Shown here: one piece after another, positions 22,667 to 28,390 of the stretch
How the letters are laid out: the number at the start of each line of letters is the position of its first letter
Position numbering within the stretch: the first letter of the stretch is position 1
Source: DAISJI01 sp964559835
Lineage (GTDB): Bacteria; Acidobacteriota; Terriglobia; Terriglobales; Acidobacteriaceae
DNA length: 28,390 nucleotides
Assembly: GCA_964559835.1 (NCBI GenBank)
Contig: CAZLJE010000050.1
Span: 1 to 28,390 of the forward strand
Direction of reading: 5' to 3'
The notes under the pieces: generated by a model
Told to the model about the DNA's origin: nothing
The model's input: the letters and a program-made list of their open reading frames with translations, nothing else
Databases searched by the model: none
Position numbers and translations under genes: made by a program

Positions 22667-23374
22667 TCACTTCACCGCTTCCGGGCTCCCCACAAACTGC
22701 ACCTGCGCGCATCTTCCGGGCTCGATCTTGAGGTTTGCCGGATCGTCGTAACTGAAATCGTCTTTCTTGAAAATCCATCCTGCGGCTACCGGCGTGATCA
22801 CGTACGTTCCCGGCTCGACGCGCAGCCTGAATTCCCTGTTCTCAACCGGCACGGTGCGCGTGTTGCCCGCGCCCTCGATCTTTACCGTCAGTCGCTCCGG
22901 CAACGTCTCCTCGCTCGCAATGAAGCCCTCGATCGCCTCGCGTTGCTGCCCCGCCTTGATCCGGCCGATCTCGTCGCGAACTTTCTTCGCGTTCGACAGC
23001 GGCGCCGAATTCCCGCACCCGTCGAGTTCCCACCCGTGGTCCTGCTCGGAGTACGTCAGGAACAGCAGGTAGCTTTCGCCGCGCTTCCATTCGAACGTCG
23101 CGCGCCCGCTGGCGTTCTCTTCATAGATCTGAAACCGGTTCAGGATCCGGCCCTTCAACCGCTCGACGGTTTCCATGTAGTAGTAGCTGCCGTCGCTCGC
23201 ACCCGGATGCATGGCGCCAACATGCCGGACGCGTGTCAGTCTCGCCACGACTACCGCCGGATTCGCGAAGTACTCCTGGCAGACGTGCCGCGGCTGCGGC
23301 AGGCCGCACGTCGCCCATGCCGCTGATTGCAACGCGACCAGGCCGAGCAACGTGCAAATCAGGCTTTTCCGCAT
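22667..23374 (-). CDS. Exported TIMP/netrin-like protein with carboxypeptidase-regulatory-like tail
   Basis: About 235 residues. I place the start at the Met of MRKSLICTLLGLVALQSAAW, a standard signal peptide. Upstream in-frame Met codons exist (23386, 23413), but the first lies inside a heptamer array and none has a Shine-Dalgarno. The mature part begins CGLPQPRHVCQEYFANPAVVVARL, the Cys pattern and strand order of TIMP/NTR-like domains common in Acidobacteria exported proteins; another Cys is in ELDGCGN. WKRGESYLLFLTY is the typical core strand. The last 80 residues (LTVKIEGAGNTRTVPVENRE, then a GTYVITPVAAG strand) resemble a carboxypeptidase-regulatory-like Ig fold. The role is unknown, probably periplasmic or secreted. 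Family placement is from pattern memory only. Confidence 0.65.
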   Translation of the reverse strand: MRKSLICTLLGLVALQSAAWATCGLPQPRHVCQEYFANPAVVVARLTRVRHVGAMHPGASDGSYYYMETVERLKGRILNRFQIYEENASGRATFEWKRGESYLLFLTYSEQDHGWELDGCGNSAPLSNAKKVRDEIGRIKAGQQREAIEGFIASEETLPERLTVKIEGAGNTRTVPVENREFRLRVEPGTYVITPVAAGWIFKKDDFSYDDPANLKIEPGRCAQVQFVGSPEAVK

Positions 23375-23398
23375 CGGGGGCATCATAGCGAATTCTTG

Positions 23399-23433
23399 CA
23401 ACTGGCAACTCACAACTTACAACTAACAACTGT
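23399..23433. repeat. Heptamer array ending at the ligD start codon
   Basis: Exactly five 7-mers (CAACTGG, CAACTCA, CAACTTA, CAACTAA, CAACTGT) end one base before the ligD ATG at 23434, so ligD has no Shine-Dalgarno. The array is the inverted relative of the one after ligD (25284-25318). It fills the gap between two divergent genes. Confidence 0.9.
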
Positions 23434-25278
23434 ATGCCGCTCGAGGAGTACAAGCGCAAACGCCGCTTCCAGGAGACGCCCGAACCTCCGCCGAAAGTGG
23501 AGAAGAAGAACGCGTACCGCTTCGTCGTGCAGAAGCATCGGGCTTCGCACCTGCATTACGACTTCCGCCTCGAGATGGAAGGCGTGCTGAAGTCGTGGGC
23601 TGTGCCGAAAGGTCCGTCGCTCGATCCCGCGGACAAGCGTCTGGCCATGATGGTCGAAGACCATCCCGTCTCGTACTTCCACTTCGAAGGCATCATTCCC
23701 GAAGGCAACTACGGCGCCGGAACGGTGCAGGTCTGGGACACCGGCACATGGGAACCGCTGGGCGATCCCCACGAGATGCTGCAAAAGGGCGACCTCAAGT
23801 TCCGCCTCCACGGCCAGAAGCTCAAGGGCGAGTTCGTGCTGGCACACATGCGTTCCCGACGACCGGGCAGCAAGGGCAACGAATGGCTCCTGATCAAGAA
23901 GAAAGACGTAAACGCCAAGCCGGGTTTTGACATCGACAAGCTGGACTCGTCGGTGCTGACGAAGCGCTCGCTCGAAGAGATTGCCGGAGACGAAGGCTCC
24001 GCCGAGTGGCAATCCAATCGCGTCGCCGCGACGAACAAGAAAAGCTCGTGGCTAAGCGACACGCTGAAGAAAGTCGCGAAGAAAAGAAGTGATCAGCGGT
24101 CAGTGGTCAGTGATCAGGTTGTAAAAACGAACACCACTGGAACATCAAAGGGGAAATCCCTGATCACTGATCACCGACCACTGACCACTCGCAAAAAGAA
24201 GTCCTCTGTTTCCTCTGTGCCCTCTGTGGTGAGATCTTCCGTAAAAAAAAAGCCCGAAGTCGCCTCGATAAAGGGCGCTGAGAAGGCGCCGTTCCCGCAC
24301 GCGATTCGTCCCATGCTCGCCACGCTTGTGGACGAGCCCTTCAATGACCGCGACTGGCTCTACGAAGTGAAATGGGACGGCTTTCGCGCCCTCGCCTATC
24401 TTGACGGCAGCAAGCTTCGCCTGGTCTCGCGCAACCAGAACGACCTTACGGCTGAATTCCCCGAGCTGCACGATCTAGCGACGCATGTGAAAGCCCGCCA
24501 GGCCGTGCTCGACGGCGAGATCGTCGCTCTCGACGAGCAAGGCCGCTCGTCGTTCTCGCTGATGCAGCAGCGTGGCGAACGGCCGGTCCCGATCCGCTAC
24601 TACGTCTTCGACCTGCTCTATCTCGACGGCTATTCGCTATTCCGAGTCGATCTCGAAAAACGCAAGCAGCTTTTAAGCGGCCTGCTCGCCGAGAGCGAAG
24701 CCATCCGCTATTCCGATCATTTCGACGACGGCGTCGCGCTCTATCGCGCTGCGGCGGAGCAAGGACTGGAAGGTGTCGTCGCCAAGCGCCGGCAGGGCTG
24801 TTACGTGCAAAAGCGCAGCCGCGAGTGGCTGAAGGTGAAGGTGACCAAACGCCAGGAGGTCGTGATAGCGGGCTACACCGACCCGCGCGGCGGGCGCGAA
24901 CACTTTGGATCCCTCGTGCTTGGCCTCTACGACGATCGCGGCAAACTCGTACACGTCGGCAATGCGGGCAGCGGCTTCAATGAAAAAACGCACACCGACA
25001 TGTGGAAGCGCCTGAAGAAGCTTGAGACGAAGACGAACTCGTTCGGTCAGGGCGTGAAGGTCGAAGCGTCCCGCCCTGTGCACTTCGTAAAGCCGGAACT
25101 GGTGGCCGAGATCAAGTTCAATGAGTGGACCCATGAAGGCCAGAGCGGCCAAATCAAGATGCGCGCGCCCATCTTCCAGGGGCTGCGGTTCGACAAAAAG
25201 CCGCGCGAGTGCGTCTTCGAACGTCCCGAATCGGCGCGAAAAGCGCAGCGGGAAGCCGAATCGGGCGAAGCAGCGTAA
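23434..25278 (+). CDS. ligD: LigD-type NHEJ ligase, 3'-phosphoesterase plus ATP-dependent ligase
   Basis: A 614-residue protein of bacterial non-homologous end joining. The phosphoesterase domain (about 1-165) has HRASHLHYDFRLE with His35, His41, Asp43 and Arg45, plus His77 (VEDHP) and Tyr81, the metal and phosphate residues of the family. The ligase domain (about 285-595) has motif I EVKWDG with the AMP-acceptor Lys313, FDLLYLDG (392-399), EGVVAKR (446-452) and WLKVKV (465-470), then an OB fold. The polymerase domain of mycobacterial LigD is absent; no polymerase or ku gene is in the window. The linker (about 212-275) is encoded largely by intergenic-type repeats. The start is supported by the familiar MPLEEYKRKR N-terminus, although a heptamer array abuts it. 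Confidence 0.94.
   Translation: MPLEEYKRKRRFQETPEPPPKVEKKNAYRFVVQKHRASHLHYDFRLEMEGVLKSWAVPKGPSLDPADKRLAMMVEDHPVSYFHFEGIIPEGNYGAGTVQVWDTGTWEPLGDPHEMLQKGDLKFRLHGQKLKGEFVLAHMRSRRPGSKGNEWLLIKKKDVNAKPGFDIDKLDSSVLTKRSLEEIAGDEGSAEWQSNRVAATNKKSSWLSDTLKKVAKKRSDQRSVVSDQVVKTNTTGTSKGKSLITDHRPLTTRKKKSSVSSVPSVVRSSVKKKPEVASIKGAEKAPFPHAIRPMLATLVDEPFNDRDWLYEVKWDGFRALAYLDGSKLRLVSRNQNDLTAEFPELHDLATHVKARQAVLDGEIVALDEQGRSSFSLMQQRGERPVPIRYYVFDLLYLDGYSLFRVDLEKRKQLLSGLLAESEAIRYSDHFDDGVALYRAAAEQGLEGVVAKRRQGCYVQKRSREWLKVKVTKRQEVVIAGYTDPRGGREHFGSLVLGLYDDRGKLVHVGNAGSGFNEKTHTDMWKRLKKLETKTNSFGQGVKVEASRPVHFVKPELVAEIKFNEWTHEGQSGQIKMRAPIFQGLRFDKKPRECVFERPESARKAQREAESGEAA
24089..24190. repeat. Inverted heptamer arrays inside ligD
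   Basis: The left arm (24089-24118, units GGTCAGT/GATCAGT) and right arm (24159-24190, its inverse) match at 26 of 30 positions around a 40-nt loop. The arrays are in frame and encode SDQRSVVSDQ and LITDHRPLTT in the interdomain linker. A second repeat type follows at 24202-24233. Confidence 0.9.
24202..24233. repeat. CCTCTGT short repeat inside ligD linker
   Basis: TCCTCTGTTTCCTCTGTGCC continues into CCTCTGTGGTGAG, a 9-bp-period repeat with the sense of the CACAGAGG family. It encodes SSVSSVPSVV in frame. It has no counterpart in the ligase or phosphoesterase folds. Confidence 0.7.
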
Positions 25279-25283
25279 CAGCG

Positions 25284-25318
25284 GTTGTAAGTTGTACGTT
25301 GTAAGTTGTAAGTTGAAT
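25284..25318. repeat. Heptamer array after ligD
   Basis: Five 7-mers: GTTGTAA, GTTGTAC, GTTGTAA, GTTGTAA, GTTGAAT, starting 5 bp after the ligD stop and ending in GAATTC. It is inverted relative to 23399-23433, which also borders a GAATTC (23390-23395). Confidence 0.9.
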
Positions 25319-25360
25319 TCGTGGGCCGGGCGCCTTCGCGTTGCCACTCCCAACCCCACC

Positions 25361-25401
25361 TTTGCCTACCTTCGCGACCTTTGCGGTTAAGCCTTCCTTT
25401 G
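25361..25401. repeat. CTTTGCG-type short repeat overlapping the tyrA stop
   Basis: TTTGCCTACCTTCGCGACCT continues into TTGCGGTTAAG, a degenerate repeat of CTTTGCG or CTTCGCG. The leftward tyrA stop (25387-25389) lies within it. The rest of 25319-25386 shows nothing else. Confidence 0.5.
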
Positions 25402-26325
25402 CCTGAAGCGTTTCGCTTTTTCGAATTCCTCCTCCAGCTCACGCGTCCGCATGTTCTCCCGCAGATGCGCCAGCCGCTGCTCAAGCGCGTGCAGGGCCTG
25501 CTGGACGTTGCTTTCATTGGTGAGCGCGATGTCGCGCCACATCGAATACGGGCTCGTTGCCAGCCGCGTCATCTCCTTCAACGCCCGCCCGCCGATGGCG
25601 TGAACATCAGGATCGTCTCCAAATTCCTTTTCCAGTGCGGCGGCCAGCGCCGTGGAAACGAATTGCGGCAGGTGCGAGATCCACGCGCACAGCCGGTCGT
25701 GCCGCGCGGGATCCATCTCGATCACCTTCGCACCAAGAGCCGCTATGGCATCGCGGTAGTGCTTTGCGTGCTCCGCGGCCTGGCCTCGCGGTGGGCGATG
25801 TACAGGTATCTTGCTGGTGCCGCCGGTTGCGATGATCGGCGTGAAGATCCACACTGCGCCACGGAACAGTTCCCCGTCCGCGTGCTCGATGCCGCCGAAT
25901 TCCTTCCCGGCCATCGGGTGCCCGGGAAGAAATCGTTCCGCTGCGCGATCTCCGAAAACGGCGCGCGCCCGATCCACGATCTTTTCCTTTGTGCTGCCCA
26001 CGTCGGTGAGGAGCGTCGCGGCAGGGATAATCGGGCCTATACGCTCGATCAGGTCGATGATGCCGCCGACGGGAGTCGCCAGCACGACCACCTCGCTCCC
26101 GTCGCACGCTTGCCGGGGATCTTCGTGGCCATGGTCGATCACGCCGCGCTCTCGGGCCACGTCGAGCACCGCCGGCCGATCGCAGCCCACGATGCGCTCG
26201 GCCAGCTTATGCTGCTTCAGCGCCAGTGCCAGCGACCCGCCGATCGAACCTGTCCCGATAATGGTGACTTGCCGCACGTTGAGATTGTACAGAGGGTTAT
26301 TGCCGAGTTCTGTCAGGAAAGGCAC
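25387..26325 (-). CDS. tyrA: Prephenate (or arogenate) dehydrogenase
   Basis: A 312-residue NAD(P)-dependent enzyme of tyrosine synthesis, oxidatively decarboxylating prephenate to 4-hydroxyphenylpyruvate or arogenate to tyrosine. A Rossmann motif IIGTGSIGGSLA lies at residues 22-33. LLTDVGSTKE is at 105-114, the catalytic-loop GHPMAGKEFGG at 135-145 (His136), and SHLPQF at 217-222 (His218). There is no chorismate mutase or ACT domain. A short GGTSKIPVHRPPRGQ insert (168-182) separates the two domains. The GTG start has AGG about 9 nt upstream; an internal GTG at Val17 is an alternative nearer the Rossmann strand. The gene stands alone, divergent from the gene at 26472. Confidence 0.92.
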   Translation of the reverse strand: MPFLTELGNNPLYNLNVRQVTIIGTGSIGGSLALALKQHKLAERIVGCDRPAVLDVARERGVIDHGHEDPRQACDGSEVVVLATPVGGIIDLIERIGPIIPAATLLTDVGSTKEKIVDRARAVFGDRAAERFLPGHPMAGKEFGGIEHADGELFRGAVWIFTPIIATGGTSKIPVHRPPRGQAAEHAKHYRDAIAALGAKVIEMDPARHDRLCAWISHLPQFVSTALAAALEKEFGDDPDVHAIGGRALKEMTRLATSPYSMWRDIALTNESNVQQALHALEQRLAHLRENMRTRELEEEFEKAKRFRQRKA

Positions 26326-26471
26326 CTGAAACCTATGTAGTAAAGGCGAATGTCGCGAGGCTGTGCAGCCGGCGCAACTCAGTTCCCAGCAGGGGCGAGT
26401 ACGAGTACGGATGCCATTTCACGGAGTATGTAGGAAACTATGAGGGTCGCACATTACGGCTGGAGCGGATC

Positions 26472-27194
26472 ATGTTTCGCATGGGAAGCCTCCTCGTTAT
26501 GCTCGTTTGTGGCGCCGCTTTTGCGCAAGACATCCCAGCCGGCACAGCCATACCTGTCATGCTGGGTTCGAGCGTAAACGCAAGGAAAGACAAGCCCGGG
26601 AAACGGATCAAAGGCGAGGTGATGGAGGAAGTTCGGATCGGCGACGACATCATCAAAGAGCGGTCGCAGGTCTACGGGCGCCTCGTTCGCGTCTCTTACT
26701 CCCGGGAATCGGGTGCCAGCATCGCCATTGTCTTCGACGAACTCAGAGTCGGAGGCAAAGCGATACCGGTGAAGGCCTCTCTGCTTGCTATCGCTTCCAT
26801 GACCGAAGTGGCCTGGGCGGAAGAACCCATCAATACCGGTGCGAATACGCTGCCGGAAAACGAGTGGGTCATGCGACAGGTTGGCGGTGATGTAGTTTAC
26901 CGGGGACGGCGCCTGGTCCAATCGTCTTCCGGTCCTGTCGGCAAATGGGTCGCGGGAAAAGGGGTACGGGTGGCGTTGACACCGGTCCCAGACTCGGGAT
27001 GCCGGAGCGGACCTGGATACAATCGCGAACAGGCGCTCTGGATATTTTCGAGCAACGCTTGCGGCGCGTACGGCTGGAAGGACCTCAACATCGAGAGGAG
27101 ACCGGCATCGCCGGGTGGCGAGATAATCCTGAAATCGCCGCGCAACATCAACATTCGCGGCGGGAGCGGATGGCTGTTGATGAGTGTCGATTGA
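26472..27194 (+). CDS. Exported protein of unknown function
   Basis: A 240-residue protein with a signal peptide (MFRMGSLLVMLVCGAAFAQD) and GGAG 7 nt before the ATG. The mature N-terminus (IPAGTAIPVMLGSSVNARKD, then KPGKRIKGEVMEEV) resembles the beta-barrel region of surface-exposed or VirB10-like proteins. Then come KASLLAIASMTEV and a C-terminal half with a conserved look: a Cys-containing PVPDSGCRSGPGY, QALWIFSSNACGAYG (a possible disulfide partner Cys) and NINIRGGSGWLLMSVD. I remember the pattern from Acidobacteria proteins without known function. It precedes treS by 100 bp on the same strand and may be cotranscribed. Confidence 0.7.
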   Translation: MFRMGSLLVMLVCGAAFAQDIPAGTAIPVMLGSSVNARKDKPGKRIKGEVMEEVRIGDDIIKERSQVYGRLVRVSYSRESGASIAIVFDELRVGGKAIPVKASLLAIASMTEVAWAEEPINTGANTLPENEWVMRQVGGDVVYRGRRLVQSSSGPVGKWVAGKGVRVALTPVPDSGCRSGPGYNREQALWIFSSNACGAYGWKDLNIERRPASPGGEIILKSPRNINIRGGSGWLLMSVD

Positions 27195-27294
27195 AGCGCG
27201 CCGGAACGTTCGGCGAGTTCGTTTTTCAGGCGCCTCAAACCGTTCCGCGTTTCTCCGCATCTTTATTACTTTCCAGAGAGGCTAACGACCGCAC

Positions 27295-28390
27295 GTGACC
27301 GCCGCGCCCGAAGTTGATCCCCTTTGGTACAAAGACGCCATCATCTATGAAGTCCACGTCAAAGCTTTCTTTGACAGCGTCACCGACGGCATCGGCGACT
27401 TTCCCGGCCTGACGCAGAAGCTGGATTATCTCCAGGACCTCGGCGTCACCGCCATCTGGCTGCTGCCGTTCTGCCCCTCGCCGATGCGGGATGACGGTTA
27501 CGACATCTCCGACTACAACAACGTTCATCCCGCCTACGGCACGCTTCGCGACTTCCAGCTCTTCCTGCGCGAAGCCAAGCGGCGTGGGCTGCGCGTCATC
27601 ACCGAACTGGTCATCAACCATACTTCCGACCAGCATCCCTGGTTTCAGAAGTCGCGCCGCGCGGCGCCGGGTACGAAGTGGCGCGATTTCTACGTCTGGA
27701 GCGACACACCTGAGAAGTACAAGCAGGCGCGCATCATCTTCAAGGACTTCGAGCCCTCGAACTGGTCCTGGGACCCGGTCGCCAAGGCCTATTACTGGCA
27801 CCGGTTCTACGCCCACCAGCCCGACCTCAATTTCGAAAATCCGGAAGTGCGGAAAGCCGTCATCGATGCCATGGATTTCTGGCTCGCCATGGGTGTGGAC
27901 GGCCTCCGCCTGGACGCCATCCCTTACCTGTTCGAGGAAGAGGGCACGAACTGCGAGAACCTGCCGCAGACGCACATGTTCCTGAAGGACCTGCGCGCGC
28001 ACGTGGATGCCAAATATCCCGACAAGATGTTGCTTGCCGAGGCCAACCAGTGGCCGGAAGACGCCGTCGCGTACTTCGGCAACGACGACGAATGTCACAT
28101 GTCGTTCCACTTCCCGCTGATGCCGCGCATGTTCATGGCGCTGCGCATGGAGGACCGCTATCCCATCGCCGATATCGTTCGCGTTACGCCGGCCATCCCG
28201 CCGAAGTCGCAATGGGCACTCTTCCTGCGCAATCACGACGAGTTGACGCTGGAGATGGTCACCGACGAAGAGCGCGATTACATGTACAAGGCGTACGCGC
28301 ACGACCGCCAGGCACGGATCAATCTCGGCATCCGCCGCCGCCTCGCTCCGCTGCTCGGCAACGACCGCCGCAAGATCGAGCTGATGAATG
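27295..28390 (+). CDS. treS: Trehalose synthase, GH13 family (3' truncated by window)
   Basis: The first 365 residues of a GH13 enzyme very like TreS, which interconverts maltose and trehalose in the cytosol, often with maltokinase and GlgE. Family motifs are in order: WYKDAIIYEVHVKAFFDS (11-28), GYDISDY (68-74), ITELVINHTSDQHPWF (102-117), GLRLDAIPYLFEEEGTNCEN (203-222) with nucleophile Asp207, LLAEANQWP with acid/base Glu249, and FLRNHDELTLEMVTDEERDY (310-329) with Asp315. The GTG start is the first possible after an in-frame stop at 27283. A GAGAGG lies about 14 nt upstream. The gene leaves the window before the C-terminal domain, so fusion to a maltokinase, common in some lineages, cannot be judged. 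Confidence 0.93.
   Translation, partial: MTAAPEVDPLWYKDAIIYEVHVKAFFDSVTDGIGDFPGLTQKLDYLQDLGVTAIWLLPFCPSPMRDDGYDISDYNNVHPAYGTLRDFQLFLREAKRRGLRVITELVINHTSDQHPWFQKSRRAAPGTKWRDFYVWSDTPEKYKQARIIFKDFEPSNWSWDPVAKAYYWHRFYAHQPDLNFENPEVRKAVIDAMDFWLAMGVDGLRLDAIPYLFEEEGTNCENLPQTHMFLKDLRAHVDAKYPDKMLLAEANQWPEDAVAYFGNDDECHMSFHFPLMPRMFMALRMEDRYPIADIVRVTPAIPPKSQWALFLRNHDELTLEMVTDEERDYMYKAYAHDRQARINLGIRRRLAPLLGNDRRKIELMN

Noticed and set aside
23375..23413. Upstream Met starts of the TIMP-like protein
   Set aside because: The first start is inside a heptamer array, none has a ribosome site, and the signal peptide begins cleanly at 23374.
27235..28302. Leftward 355-codon frame opposite treS
   Set aside because: The + strand encodes all TreS catalytic motifs, so this frame is a shadow.

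Overview
The window is high-G+C bacterial DNA. Gene content suggests Acidobacteriota (Koribacter/Terriglobia type): a LigD with a phosphoesterase and a ligase domain but no polymerase, a giant FecR/CARDB secreted protein beside a CHASE2 adenylyl cyclase, Acidobacteria-style exported proteins, a TreS trehalose synthase, and many short intergenic repeats. This assignment is inference from protein style; no rRNA or other marker is present. I see no tRNA, rRNA, CRISPR array, transposase or phage gene.

Layout. 1-454: the 5' end of a leftward gene, then a repeat-rich spacer (a long palindrome, a TGATTTT heptamer array, three copies of a 22-bp GC palindrome). 455-1904: a glutaredoxin-like protein with a terminator, and a membrane-anchored trypsin-like protease. 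1901-4615 (leftward): a small exported protein with a clear promoter, a MarR regulator and a CBS-domain ClC anion transporter, the last two overlapping by 4 bp. 4802-8632: purB, a ChaN-like protein, and ubiX with its own promoter. 8633-9102: a spacer with a promoter, a multi-hairpin candidate small RNA and an intrinsic terminator. 9087-9518: a NUDIX hydrolase enclosed by repeats.

9616-21778 is the centrepiece, a four-gene leftward operon of about 12 kb. It has a sigma70-like promoter at 21949-21976 and an intrinsic terminator at 9549-9580. In order it encodes an outer-membrane beta-barrel, a CHASE2-transmembrane-class III adenylyl cyclase (joined to the barrel gene by an ATGA overlap), a 2237-residue exported FecR/IPT/NTF2-like/CARDB protein, and a small exported NTF2-like protein. 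I read this as an envelope-spanning system that couples the cell surface or periplasm to cAMP. There is no sigma factor or TonB receptor of the classical FecR circuit.

22064-28390: two proteins of unknown function (one exported), ligD, a prephenate dehydrogenase, another exported protein, and the 5' part of treS.

A second theme is a family of 7-bp tandem repeats. At least seven separate sites (8633-10253 and 23399-25318, plus 155-182) carry arrays of unrelated heptamers, usually as inverted pairs that would fold into long hairpins. They sit directly against start or stop codons, and one inverted pair lies in frame inside ligD. The sequence differs from site to site while the 7-bp period and the inverted layout are kept.
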